The notes: a model not told the origin generated them from the letters alone. A DNA stretch of 64,000 nt from Atlantibacter hermannii (GCF_009907385.1 NZ_JAAATR010000005.1:89837-153836), one strand, 5' to 3'. Positions 17,541 to 25,823 are shown, numbered from the stretch's first letter. Translations and numbers: made by a program.

Positions 17541-17665
17541 TTGCGTTTAACATCATCCCTCGCTTTTGAGGAGAAAAAGGGCACACATTCCTGTCCTGAA
17601 CGTATCCCATTACTCTTCTGAATCCACGCAATCACACAAATTTTACAATCACTTGCCGATTCTGT

Positions 17666-17685
17666 TACTATACCCCCCTATAGTA
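17666..17685. promoter_or_regulatory. FrmR/CsoR/RcnR-type operator without its gene
   Basis: A perfect 20-base site TACTATA-CCCCCC-TATAGTA: seven-base arms around six C residues. This is the architecture bound by the CsoR/RcnR/FrmR family of metal- or formaldehyde-sensing repressors, and the ATACCCCCCTAT core matches the E. coli frmRAB operator. No such gene lies on either side: arsR is leftward on one side and the prophage begins 1-43 bases away on the other. Confidence 0.75.
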
Positions 17686-17728
17686 CTGTTGATGTGTCAT
17701 AACCTCCTGATTTTTAACGGTTATTTTA
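17686..17728. other. Probable location of attL (left prophage/host junction)
   Basis: The integrase ends at 17729 and the last clearly bacterial element ends at 17685, so the crossover core must lie in or very near these 43 bases. The right junction is outside the window, so the core sequence cannot be defined. No tRNA is involved on this side. Confidence 0.45.
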
Positions 17729-18994
17729 TTATTTAATGCTTTTCAGGGGCGTAATGGGGGCGGTTGCCAATTTTCCATTCAGCATCTCAACCTGATCCCC
17801 GTCGAATTCTTTAATCCAGGATGAATAGACGCGATAGACCATTTGCGCATCTTCATGCCCGAGCTGGCTGGCGATAAACGTAGGGTTTGCACCCGCAGAT
17901 AACGCCCAGCACGCAAAAGTATGCCGGGTCTGGTAAGGCGTTCTTCTGCGGATGCCGCTTTTATTCACTGATGCATCCCACCGATCGCTTATGGACTGAG
18001 TGGAGAAATACTTGCCTGGCTGACCGTAACGCAAACCCGGTACGAAAACGAAACGGTGATTTTGGATCTCGGTTTTTCCATACTCCCTGAAATGCTGAAC
18101 AATCTCTGTAATCGCTAAGCTGCCGGTAACTGAATACTGGGCTTTCAGAGCTTCAAGAGCAGGGGCGAGTAGGGTGATGATGCGATCACCCGCGAGTGTT
18201 TTAGGTGGAACAAAATCACCCCGGCCTGTCAGGTTCCTCCTGATATGAACCGTGCCTGCATTTAAATCAACATCGTCCCATGCAAGCGCCGCAATTTCCC
18301 CGTGACGCAGGCCTGAATTAATGGCGAACTGCCACATATTTCGATCCTGTCCGGTTATCGCCAGTATGAGCGTGGCATATTCATCCCTGAGAAGAGGGTC
18401 TGGTTTGGTGCGATCTTTATGTAGCTTGGGAATGTACTCAAACGGCTTATCTTGTATGAATTTGCTCCGGTGGGCATAACGAAGAATCTGACAGGTCAGA
18501 GATATATAGTCGTTGACCGTGTTAACACTGCGACCGACTTTCTTTCTCTTGTGGCCATCGGCATAAAAAGTTTCTCCCCGCAGTAGTTCTTTGCGGTAGT
18601 TCATCATGTCGCTGTGTGTGATATCGGCTATAGGCGTCATCTCGCCGATGATCCTGTTCATTGTCTTTAGCTGGGCGAGAACACGTGCCATGGTATTCTT
18701 TGAGATATCTTCTTCTTTTGCACCCAACCAGAGTGCGACTAACTCTCCCCATGTTTTAGCCACACGTGTGGAAGTAAATTTTTTAACCGCATTGGACTCT
18801 GGAAAACGAAGCGCGTAATCGAACTCGCCCAGTTGGATCTCGCTCATGATCAGCGCGCGCAGGCTGCCGGCTTTTTTGATATTGGCATTATTGACTACCC
18901 AACCCTTCAGTACCTCACGACAACGCTTGCCACGGAAGGTGAAGGTGATACGAATTTTTCCGTTATGTATTTCAACACCCTTTGGGTAATTCAT
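17729..18994 (-). CDS. int: Prophage tyrosine-recombinase integrase
   Basis: 421 residues starting MNYPKGVEIHNGKIRITFTF. The N-terminal arm-binding and SAM-like core-binding domains occupy about 1-190. The catalytic domain shows Arg in INSGLRHGEIAAL, Lys in a beta hairpin, HTFACW-type box as R-H-T-F, then GHEDAQMVYRVYSS containing the nucleophilic Tyr. AGGA lies six bases before the ATG at 18994; the in-frame extension to 19105 overlaps xis and is rejected. The start overlaps the xis stop by one base (TAATG). Confidence 0.93.
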   Translation of the reverse strand: MNYPKGVEIHNGKIRITFTFRGKRCREVLKGWVVNNANIKKAGSLRALIMSEIQLGEFDYALRFPESNAVKKFTSTRVAKTWGELVALWLGAKEEDISKNTMARVLAQLKTMNRIIGEMTPIADITHSDMMNYRKELLRGETFYADGHKRKKVGRSVNTVNDYISLTCQILRYAHRSKFIQDKPFEYIPKLHKDRTKPDPLLRDEYATLILAITGQDRNMWQFAINSGLRHGEIAALAWDDVDLNAGTVHIRRNLTGRGDFVPPKTLAGDRIITLLAPALEALKAQYSVTGSLAITEIVQHFREYGKTEIQNHRFVFVPGLRYGQPGKYFSTQSISDRWDASVNKSGIRRRTPYQTRHTFACWALSAGANPTFIASQLGHEDAQMVYRVYSSWIKEFDGDQVEMLNGKLATAPITPLKSIK

Positions 18995-19206
18995 TACGAT
19001 TCCTGTACCAGCTGATTGATGCGCGGATAGTTGTACCAGATGATCCCTCGTTTGGTTTCCTTCCCTGTCATTGTGACTTTTTTGAAGTGAACACCTTCCA
19101 CCCATGTTCCATGGCGATGCTCTTTGATCTGCCGGTTACTCAGGCCGGTTTTTTCGGCCAGTTTTAACTCGACAACCCATTCTTCGTTAAAAATAACCTG
19201 TGCCAT
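18994..19206 (-). CDS. xis: Excisionase (DUF1233 family)
   Basis: 70 residues beginning MAQVIFNEEWVVELKLAEKTGL and ending RGIIWYNYPRINQLVQES, the DUF1233 excisionase pattern of lambdoid phages: a small winged-helix protein that bends attachment-site DNA and directs Int towards excision. Its stop codon overlaps the int start, so the two are translationally coupled and transcribed leftward from PL. Confidence 0.88.
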   Translation of the reverse strand: MAQVIFNEEWVVELKLAEKTGLSNRQIKEHRHGTWVEGVHFKKVTMTGKETKRGIIWYNYPRINQLVQES

Positions 19207-19270
19207 AGTTGCTCCATGGCGGCAGGCATGAGTATATCCATGCCCGCCGCAGTGAGTTGATAAATCGATA

Positions 19271-19501
19271 TCAACAGACGACGGCCCGCAACCGCCGCAT
19301 GCCTGTCATTGCCGTGGCTACATAGCTGGATTTGCGGTTAACCACTTCCACAATCACCTTTGTTCCCTGTACTGCCACCGCATAGGTGGATTTTGTTTTC
19401 TGAGGACCGTAATCGCCGAATCTGGTTACGTGTTCTGCCAGTGCTGCATTACATGCCTGCCGTGCAATTGGTGATGATTTGCTGCGGTTGATTAGTCTCA
19501 T
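19271..19501 (-). CDS. DUF4060-family phage protein
   Basis: 76 residues; the MRLINRSKSSPIARQA start and VNRKSSYVATAMTGMRRLR end are typical of DUF4060, small proteins between recET and xis/int in many enterobacterial prophages. Basic, possibly DNA- or RNA-binding. Function unknown. No strong ribosome binding site; probably translated after recT on the PL message. Confidence 0.75.
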   Translation of the reverse strand: MRLINRSKSSPIARQACNAALAEHVTRFGDYGPQKTKSTYAVAVQGTKVIVEVVNRKSSYVATAMTGMRRLRAVVC

Positions 19502-19534
19502 CGTTAACCGGGAGGGCGAACCCTCCCGCCTCCC

Positions 19535-20614
19535 TTAGCCGACATACTCAGGTTTCATATCCAGCAGCGTGATGCTGAACTTCTCGTACAGCTCATCGCC
19601 CAGGTGGCGTTTCGCCGCCGTCAGGGTCTGCTCAGCCTTCGCGAATCGTTCAACGGCATCCGGTTCATTTGGCTGCGGAAGGGAGTTGATCGCCGCTTCG
19701 ACTTTGTTGCGCGCATCCACCAGGTAGTAGCGCTTCACGGCTTTATTTTTCAGTTCAGTAAACAGGGCGGTGCCCAGTCTGGCTTTCGCTGCTTCGATAT
19801 CCGCACGTACAGCTTTCGCGCTGTCGACGTCTTCAGCAGTTTCAATGCGGTCGCGGAAATCATCGGCCAGGGCATCGATGTTCGGGGTGGACTCCTGAAC
19901 ATTGCTGGTGGCTACACTGTCGCCCGTAATTTCCTGGACGGTAACGCGCGGCACGGGTTCCGGGTTAATAACCTTCTCCTGGCGTTCTTCCAGTTCATCC
20001 GGCGTGTAAACACCCATAATGACGTCAGGGCAGTACAGCCGGGCCCAGCGTTTAACCGCCAGATAAGCGAGCTGCTGGCGGGGATCATCTGCCCAAAGCG
20101 GGGAGTTGCGCACACGAGCCTGAGCCAGCAGGAGGTCAAGTTCACGCGGTTCGTCTTCACCTTTCAGCCGGGCGCGGATGATAATGCCGATCCCGGTTTC
20201 GTCAGCCATCGTCCAGCCGGGTACCCGGTATTCACCTTTCTCGCCTTTTTTGATACTGAATTTACCGATTACATTTTCCCACGGGCCATACCACTCATAT
20301 TCAAAGCGGGAGGCCAGCACGCCGCTGCGTGAGATGACGGCATTAACCAGCTGAGCTTCATAGCTCAGCGCACCGTTAATCAGGTGGGTTTTCTGAGCGA
20401 CCGCAAAGGGATTCATCTGCCACTGCGCTGCCTGCATAGCGACGGCCATGCAGTCTGCCGGATTACCCTGCAGGTGGCGCGGTACCGTTGCGGAGCCCTG
20501 CGCCATCATCTGGGCAAAGGCGCTGATTGCGTTAAGGTACTGCGAATCAAAAAGCGCAATATTGGAGTTAACGACAGCTGTTTGATCAGCCACTGCTACG
20601 TTTGAGTTTTGCAT
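19535..20614 (-). CDS. recT: RecT-family single-strand annealing recombinase
   Basis: 359 residues. The RecT core is evident: FAQMMAQGSATVPRHLQGN, MAVAMQAAQWQMNPFAVAQKTHLING, LSYEAQLVNAVI, GPWENVIGKF and PRQQLAYLAVKRWARLY. The protein coats ends resected by RecE and anneals complementary strands. A helical C-terminal extension (about 235-359) goes beyond the 269-residue Rac RecT and is low in family signals. It starts 11 bases after recE with its own GGGG site; together they form the phage recombination pair. Confidence 0.92.
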   Translation of the reverse strand: MQNSNVAVADQTAVVNSNIALFDSQYLNAISAFAQMMAQGSATVPRHLQGNPADCMAVAMQAAQWQMNPFAVAQKTHLINGALSYEAQLVNAVISRSGVLASRFEYEWYGPWENVIGKFSIKKGEKGEYRVPGWTMADETGIGIIIRARLKGEDEPRELDLLLAQARVRNSPLWADDPRQQLAYLAVKRWARLYCPDVIMGVYTPDELEERQEKVINPEPVPRVTVQEITGDSVATSNVQESTPNIDALADDFRDRIETAEDVDSAKAVRADIEAAKARLGTALFTELKNKAVKRYYLVDARNKVEAAINSLPQPNEPDAVERFAKAEQTLTAAKRHLGDELYEKFSITLLDMKPEYVG

Positions 20615-20625
20615 CTGTTTTCCCC

Positions 20626-23600
20626 TTAAGCCGTGCGCAGCGCTTCGAGGCGGCGCATATCGTAGTCGTTCAGTTCGTCGGTGTAATCGTCAACAATCGG
20701 TGCTGGCCACTCGCCGGTATCGAATGCGTTCGCGATTGCGCGCATGGTAGTGCGGTACTCAAGCGCGCCCAGCTCCAGCAGTTCCTGGCTGGCTTCGACA
20801 ATGGCGATCCAGTGGTAACCTTCGTCTTTGTTCACGAATATCCAGAAGAACTGATCCAGTGCTGCAGTTTCGGTATACATGGCCGCGCTCAGGTGATAAT
20901 CGCGGTCAATGATTTCGCGGTGGAGCCGGGCGCGCAGAGCTGACTGCTTGATGTTCCACATGCTTATCGTCTTGAGGTCAGCCCCGATGCGGATGCCGTT
21001 CATATCGATTTCAAGGTCCGGGCGTACCCGGATTTCCAGCCCGGTTTCTTCGTCAATCCCGAAATAGCTCACCTCGACGGCGCGGCCTGAATGAGTCAGG
21101 AACTTACCGGCGGTCGGGTGGGCCAGTAACGCCGACTGAATGGCTTGGGCGGTCGCCAGCTGCTGGCGCGTTACCAGAATTTTTTCCTCCGGATTTTCGC
21201 GCCAGGCGTCCAGTAGTTCGTCCGCAAACACCGCATCCGGTTTAACGGACTTCACCGCCTGGATCATCTCCGCTTTCGTGCCGGACACTTTCAACGGTGC
21301 CGGTTTCTGCGCTTCCTGAGCCACCAGGTCAGGGTTGATGATCGCCAGCTGCTCGAGGAGCGCATCACGGCTACCGCTGGTTTTCACCGGCGCGGGCAGG
21401 GTGGCGTTGTGCTCCTTAATGCAGGCTTTCATTGCCGTCGCTGTCTGCTTCTGGTCAGGCTCAATACGCTGATATTCTGCGGGCAGAGCCATATAGCTCT
21501 GCGCTGTCTCTTCCAGACTGCCGCCCAGCGGCAGTGGAGCTGTCAGGGTGGCGTTGTGCTCTTCCAGCAGCGCTTTGATATCGTCAGCGCTCAGCAGCGC
21601 CGGCAGGCTGGCGTTGTGTTCGTCGATAAACGCGCGCAGCGTTGCGGTGGTGGTGAACGCACCCTGCGGGATTTCAGGCTCAATACTGAATTCTGCGTGC
21701 AGGTTCTCCGGTTGCAGTGCCAGCGCATGCACCAGGTTACCCATATCCAGCACTTTGGACTGCTCGCGGGAAATGGTCTTTTCAACGTGGCGCGCATTGA
21801 AATACATCAGCGATACACGGGCATCTTTCACCATGGTTGAGCTGATACCGTTCGCGGCGTGGTAAACGTTGTTCGGCACCCCTTCATATCGGCCTGGTTC
21901 GAAGAAAGCCGGGTACTCGATTACTGGCTCTTCTTCAGTGTCCGAAATATTTTCAGGAATATTTTGTTGTTCAGATTGCTGTTCAGCGGCGGCAGCGAGG
22001 GCCGGGCAGCCAGCGGTAAAAACTTCGGCAGCGTTTACGGCATCTGCCTGCGAATGATCTGCATCAGCGCTTTCGCCTGTTGATACCGGTGTACCAGCCG
22101 GGATTTCGTTACTGACAGCCGTTTCCATCTGCACATCTTCGGTAACCTCCAATTCTTCGCGTATGCCTTCGGCCATTTCCTGATAAGTGGCGTCGCCCAT
22201 TACCGGGCCGTTGTCCGGATTAGCCGGGGTGTTACCGGTCATCACTTCGATAGAGAACACACCAGCGCCTAGGTTTTCGACCTTCGACTGTGCGGCTGCT
22301 TCTTCAGCCCGGCGGCGCGCCCCTTCTTCCCGGACGCGCTGTAAATTCTCTTCGTGAGTACAGAAAGTTTTACGTGGCGTTTTATCCCATTTCGGATCAG
22401 CCGGGTCGCTGATACCCTCAACATATTCTCCGCGGTCAGCAGCCAGTTGTTTATTCAGGGTTTCACGGCTGAATTGCGCAGCCTCTACAGTTGCAGCATC
22501 TGGCTTGTCATGCTGGTGTTCTTTCAGGTTTGCGCTGATGTAGGTTTGCAGGCTGACCGGGAAATGATGGACGTTCTCGGCGGCGCCACGGATCAGTGCG
22601 AAAATTGATGCGCGCGAATAATCCAGGATACCCGCTGTTTTGCGAAGCGCGGCAGACCATTCCTTGAACGGGCTTTCTTTTTTCTCAATGATTTCTCTGG
22701 CGCGGCGGTGAATGGCGCCCGGGATGTTGTAGATATCGAAATCCATTGGCAGGGTCGCGGCTGCGATCTCGTAATCAAGCGTATCCAGGGTATGCGTGTA
22801 GTCCTGGCTGCGATCGGTCGCGATGCCGCCGCCAGCGTTCGTGCCGGTATCGGTACGCTGGATAGCGGCCACGCGGTTGCCTTTGGCCCACTCTTTCACA
22901 AGCAGACCTTTGTCGATATACGACGTTTCGCTCCAGGCCTTCAGGAACTGCAGCATCACACCAAGCTCGGGTGTTTTACGATCCTGCGGAAACACTTCCC
23001 TGACCGCCTCGGTCAGTTTCCACAGGTCGTATTCTTTGACGTCTTTCAGCGCAGGCGCGTTTTCAGCAGCCAGTAGCAGGTTCTGGGCGTATGAGTTATC
23101 GACATCCATTTCCAGCTTAATAACTTCTTTCTTCTGCTCCAGGGTGATGTGATAGGCGTACTCATTTTCAGAAATGAGCTGGGCGAGAAGGCGCTGGCGG
23201 AATGGCAGGGTTGCCACGGTGATAAGCTCTGGCACTTCAGCGTCGCGGAATTCCTGGACGATTTCAGAGGTGGTGTCGCTGATGTTATTAATTTCAGGCC
23301 AGTCCTGAACGAGGTCAGCCCACTCTTTAACGAGCTGGGAGCGATCACCCGGTTCAGCTTCCACCCAGGCTGTGATAAAGCCGTTAAGGGCGCTTACTTC
23401 GTGGTTTTGATCCAGTGGGAATAATTCTTTAACGGCCTGAATGAGTTTCCACTCAACATGCGCAGACAGTTCATCAATGCCTGGTACATCCCGGCAGGCC
23501 TGCAGCAGGTTCTGGATATAGAGATTACTTTCATCCGCCTCAGCTGCGCCGATTTGCACGTGCAGGGCTTCGCTGATTTCTTTCTCTTCCGTATCGTTAA

Positions 23601-24027
23601 GCAGGTGCGCAATCAGGCGCTGCGGCAGGCGCAGGCGCGCTATCGGGCGGAGTAGTGCAGGGGCGTCGGCAGCCGTCGCACTGGCGTTACCGGTATTGTC
23701 TGCCAGCTGCGCGCGCTCGTCCTGGATATTTACTGAATCCGCGGCTTTTGAAATTTGATTCCATGACTTCCCGTCTTCGCCGAGTTCGTAACGATCGCAC
23801 CAGGTATCATCCAGAACGCGTTCGGCGGGCAAGTCGTCAACAACAAGCCAGTTTGTACGGACCGGCAGCTGGTAATCCGCGCCACGACCAGTTTCAATTT
23901 CGGCGTCTTCCAGGATGTTTTCGATTTCACGTTGGGCGCGTGAGTCGGATTTGGCAGAGAGCCAGCAAAACAGGTTTTTTTCTCCTGACTTCGCTTTTGC
24001 CTTAATGAGAAACGCATAGGTGTTCAT
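20626..24027 (-). CDS. recE: RecE-type exonuclease VIII, enlarged (1133 residues)
   Basis: 5'-3' double-strand DNA exonuclease partnering RecT; Rac RecE has 866 residues. The N-terminus resembles RecE (AKSGEKN-F, DLPAERVLDDTWCDRYEL). Two related ~120-residue blocks follow in tandem at about 130-245 and 280-395, each with an NLL-A motif, a W-K-L then AV-E-FP-D motif and a final LVKEWA; RecE has only one. A MDFDIYNIPGAIHRRA region and a low-complexity acidic linker lead to the nuclease domain from about 700 (GRYEGVPNNVYHAANGIS, GNLVHALALQPE). Catalytic residues are in RPDLEID and GADLKTIS (Asp-x-Lys near 1017-1019). About 150 extra residues interrupt the nuclease domain near 790-940. Confidence 0.88.
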   Translation of the reverse strand: MNTYAFLIKAKAKSGEKNLFCWLSAKSDSRAQREIENILEDAEIETGRGADYQLPVRTNWLVVDDLPAERVLDDTWCDRYELGEDGKSWNQISKAADSVNIQDERAQLADNTGNASATAADAPALLRPIARLRLPQRLIAHLLNDTEEKEISEALHVQIGAAEADESNLYIQNLLQACRDVPGIDELSAHVEWKLIQAVKELFPLDQNHEVSALNGFITAWVEAEPGDRSQLVKEWADLVQDWPEINNISDTTSEIVQEFRDAEVPELITVATLPFRQRLLAQLISENEYAYHITLEQKKEVIKLEMDVDNSYAQNLLLAAENAPALKDVKEYDLWKLTEAVREVFPQDRKTPELGVMLQFLKAWSETSYIDKGLLVKEWAKGNRVAAIQRTDTGTNAGGGIATDRSQDYTHTLDTLDYEIAAATLPMDFDIYNIPGAIHRRAREIIEKKESPFKEWSAALRKTAGILDYSRASIFALIRGAAENVHHFPVSLQTYISANLKEHQHDKPDAATVEAAQFSRETLNKQLAADRGEYVEGISDPADPKWDKTPRKTFCTHEENLQRVREEGARRRAEEAAAQSKVENLGAGVFSIEVMTGNTPANPDNGPVMGDATYQEMAEGIREELEVTEDVQMETAVSNEIPAGTPVSTGESADADHSQADAVNAAEVFTAGCPALAAAAEQQSEQQNIPENISDTEEEPVIEYPAFFEPGRYEGVPNNVYHAANGISSTMVKDARVSLMYFNARHVEKTISREQSKVLDMGNLVHALALQPENLHAEFSIEPEIPQGAFTTTATLRAFIDEHNASLPALLSADDIKALLEEHNATLTAPLPLGGSLEETAQSYMALPAEYQRIEPDQKQTATAMKACIKEHNATLPAPVKTSGSRDALLEQLAIINPDLVAQEAQKPAPLKVSGTKAEMIQAVKSVKPDAVFADELLDAWRENPEEKILVTRQQLATAQAIQSALLAHPTAGKFLTHSGRAVEVSYFGIDEETGLEIRVRPDLEIDMNGIRIGADLKTISMWNIKQSALRARLHREIIDRDYHLSAAMYTETAALDQFFWIFVNKDEGYHWIAIVEASQELLELGALEYRTTMRAIANAFDTGEWPAPIVDDYTDELNDYDMRRLEALRTA
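21401..21620. repeat. Three internal repeats inside recE
   Basis: GGCGTTGTG occurs at about 21403, 21550 and 21610 within longer imperfect repeats. On the coding strand each encodes EHNA-(S/T)-L preceded by a short helix. They lie in the insertion that splits the nuclease domain. Confidence 0.7.
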
Positions 24028-24134
24028 TGCGTCTGTGCTCCTTTGGGTTGTAAGATCCCCGGCGCTTGTAAGAGCCGCCTTCGGTTTAGGTGAAAAATTC
24101 CGGTATGCTTTGGTCGGTGTTACCGGACGTAAGG

Positions 24135-24153
24135 CCCGCTTCGGCGGGTTTTT
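24135..24153 (+). terminator. Plus-strand terminator between recE and the upstream zinc-finger gene
   Basis: CCCGC-TTCG-GCGGG followed by five T residues, oriented rightward although both flanking genes run leftward. No rightward gene ends here, so it may close an antisense or short transcript starting within 24033-24134. Confidence 0.6.
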
Positions 24154-24157
24154 GCGT

Positions 24158-24532
24158 TTATGGCTCGTGAGCCATCTGGTCGTACCCGGCGCACTGCCTG
24201 GAGCAGTACTGCCGTTCTTCGCGGGCTAGCATGTTGCCGCGCAGTAAAAGCAGGGTGCTTTTTACTTCGTCGCCAGGCTGAAGAGGGCTTTTGCAGTAGG
24301 CGCATTTCGCACCGGTTGTTTCCTGTCCGTGAATCATCGGATCACCCCAGCCATTCAGAAGAACTTCCACAAGACAATCGTTAATACGTGTGGCGCCGCG
24401 CATGGTGCGCAGGTAAACGTATTTGCCGCGAACCGCTGACACATTCCAGGTGTGCCCGTCGTGCTTTGCCAGCATGCCCGGTGCCACGCACTGGCGAATG
24501 ATGTGCATCGTGCCGTAGTGTTGATTAACCAT
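24158..24532 (-). CDS. Phage zinc-finger protein, first gene of the PL operon
   Basis: 124 residues. The C-terminal half has CAYC near residue 77 and CSRQC near 109, a treble-clef-like four-Cys zinc site, ending CAGYDQMAHEP; the N-terminal half is a small beta domain. It resembles small zinc-binding proteins found beside recE in Rac-like prophages (YdaE type), but that assignment is tentative. AGAGG precedes the ATG. As the first PL gene it could also be the regulator of leftward transcription in place of N, for which there is no direct evidence. Confidence 0.65.
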   Translation of the reverse strand: MVNQHYGTMHIIRQCVAPGMLAKHDGHTWNVSAVRGKYVYLRTMRGATRINDCLVEVLLNGWGDPMIHGQETTGAKCAYCKSPLQPGDEVKSTLLLLRGNMLAREERQYCSRQCAGYDQMAHEP

Positions 24533-24615
24533 CTCATCCTCTGCCGTTATCGCCCGGCTGGCGGAACATTGCTGATTACTCGGCGCTGTGTTTGTGTATC
24601 TGTTTGGATGAAATT

Positions 24616-24644
24616 AATTTAGCGTAATGCTAAATATCAAGCAA
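24616..24644 (-). promoter_or_regulatory. PL, leftward early promoter
   Basis: On the minus strand TTGCTT (-35), 17 bases, TAAATT (-10). The spacer is nearly identical to that of PR (GATATTTAGCAT-ACGC) and contains operator OL1. Drives the zinc-finger gene, recE, recT, DUF4060, xis and int. Confidence 0.75.
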
Positions 24645-24692
24645 TAGCGAAATGCTAAATATATTAAGCCTTTTATTTAGCAAATTGATTTG
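24618..24692. promoter_or_regulatory. OL operator cluster
   Basis: Sites with consensus TTTAGC-N5-GCTAAA: 24618-24634 (perfect), 24643-24659 (one arm degenerate), and 24676-24692 (one good arm only). The same consensus recurs at OR, so these are the repressor operators. Confidence 0.75.
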
Positions 24693-24739
24693 AAAGGAAT
24701 TAAATTTTTTCTGAAGTGTTAGCTGATAAATCTCAGACG

Positions 24740-24764
24740 AAAAAAAGCCCGCGTTAGCGAGCCT
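24740..24764 (-). terminator. cI terminator
   Basis: On the minus strand AGGCTCGC-TAAC-GCGGGCT is followed by seven T residues, 18 bases beyond the repressor stop. Confidence 0.8.
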
Positions 24765-24781
24765 GGAAAGATTTAACAAAG

Positions 24782-25459
24782 TTATGGGATGTTCAAAATT
24801 TTAGCATCTACAACAACGCCTATTATTTTGCAGTTGCCATTGATTTCGACCATCGGATATTGAGGGTTTAAAGGCTTGAGGAAGCGACGACCTGCATCAA
24901 TGACCAGTTTTTTGAACGTGGCTTCGTTATCCTGTTCTAATTTAGCTACAACAAGTTTCCCATTTCGAGGTTCGATTTCGGGATCAACAAGAATGGCAGC
25001 CCCCTCAGGAATGCTTAACCCTCCCGGTGAAGTCATCGAGTCTCCTTTTACTTCAAGCCAGAATGAGTCTTCAGAGCAATCTACAGTGGTGTCATACCAG
25101 CGCTCAACGGCTTTTCGGTGATAAGGCTCTACAGCTTCCATCCATTCTCCTGCACTGACCCAACTTATAACTGGGTAGCTGCCTTTTGGCTCATGTAAGC
25201 CCCTAAACGCAACATTAGATGCATTTTCCTTAGGGTGTAGGGAATCCATCCAGCCTGACGGCAGACTCAATGCTGTTTCAATTTTCCTTGCCAATCTGTC
25301 ACCAACGTTTCTGTTGGGATTATCTCCAATTAACTGGCTAAGCATAGCGGGGCTCATATCTGCCAGTTCAGCAAACTGTGCCTTAGTCATTCCTGACTCA
25401 AGACGCTTTTGCTCAAAGAGTGATTCAAGATTGGCTTTTCTGATTTCTTTATTTTCCAT
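24782..25459 (-). CDS. cI: CI-type repressor (XRE helix-turn-helix plus S24/LexA peptidase)
   Basis: 225 residues starting MENKEIRKANLESLF. Residues ~10-75 are an XRE helix-turn-helix (MTKAQFAELADMSPAMLSQLIG). The C-terminal half is an S24 autoprotease: a likely Ala-Gly cleavage site in WVSAGEW, Ser in GDSMTSP, Lys in KLVVAKLEQ. RecA-triggered self-cleavage induces the prophage. The frame is open upstream to 25651, but that would cross OR and the cro start; the 25459 ATG gives the right domain boundary. Its ribosome binding site is weak, as in other lysogeny repressors. It should bind TTTAGC-N5-GCTAAA sites at OL and OR. Confidence 0.92.
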   Translation of the reverse strand: MENKEIRKANLESLFEQKRLESGMTKAQFAELADMSPAMLSQLIGDNPNRNVGDRLARKIETALSLPSGWMDSLHPKENASNVAFRGLHEPKGSYPVISWVSAGEWMEAVEPYHRKAVERWYDTTVDCSEDSFWLEVKGDSMTSPGGLSIPEGAAILVDPEIEPRNGKLVVAKLEQDNEATFKKLVIDAGRRFLKPLNPQYPMVEINGNCKIIGVVVDAKILNIP

Positions 25460-25477
25460 GCCGCCATTTTTACCACT

Positions 25478-25543
25478 TTTAGCAAATTGATAAATGTGCA
25501 AATTGCTAAATGTTTCTTGCGTGATATTTAGCATAACGCTAAA
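25478..25543. promoter_or_regulatory. OR operator cluster
   Basis: Three sites: 25478-25494 (TTTAGC-AAATT-GATAAA), 25494-25510 (right arm GCTAAA) and 25527-25543 (TTTAGC-ATAAC-GCTAAA, perfect). They lie between the divergent cI and cro genes. Confidence 0.78.
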
Positions 25544-25545
25544 CT
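25517..25545 (+). promoter_or_regulatory. PR, rightward early promoter
   Basis: TTGCGT, 17 bases, TAAACT; the spacer holds the perfect operator 25527-25543. Nearly the same 29-base arrangement occurs inverted as PL. Drives cro and the replication genes. Confidence 0.75.
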
Positions 25546-25574
25546 CCAGATCGATTCCTGTGATGGAGAAACTT

Positions 25575-25808
25575 ATGAGTAATGAACTTCTGCGCTGGCG
25601 CAAAGGCGCAACCACTAATGAGTGGGCACAACTAGCCAACCTTGCCAACACAACTACTGGCTATTTGGATCAGATTGCTTACGGAAATCGTAGAGCATCC
25701 CCTGAAATGGCCAAAGCAATCGAAGCAGCCTCGTATCACTTCAAAGGTCAAGCTCCGGTTATGAAAGAAAGCCTCGTTTTCGCTTCACCTCGCATTTCCG
25801 CAGCATAA
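25575..25808 (+). CDS. Cro-like DNA-binding protein
   Basis: 77 residues starting MSNELLRWRKGATTNEWAQLA. A compact helix-turn-helix (EWAQLANLANTTTGYLDQIAYGNRRASPEMAKAIEAAS) in the position of cro, directly rightward of OR. GGAGA lies six bases before this ATG; upstream in-frame starts overlap PR. It likely binds the same operators as CI to favour lytic growth. Rac-like phages have YdaS at this position; sequence similarity to YdaS is weak. Confidence 0.78.
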   Translation: MSNELLRWRKGATTNEWAQLANLANTTTGYLDQIAYGNRRASPEMAKAIEAASYHFKGQAPVMKESLVFASPRISAA

Positions 25809-25823
25809 ATTGAGGATCACGAA

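Noticed and set aside
17684..17704. Tiny minus-strand ORF starting at 17700 with AGGAGG two bases upstream
   Set aside because: Ribosome binding site too close, product of ten codons running through the operator; chance.
17686..17728. Exact attL core sequence
   Set aside because: Cannot be defined without the right prophage end, which lies outside the window.
19604..20332. 242-codon plus-strand frame
   Set aside because: Antisense to recT; no start signals.
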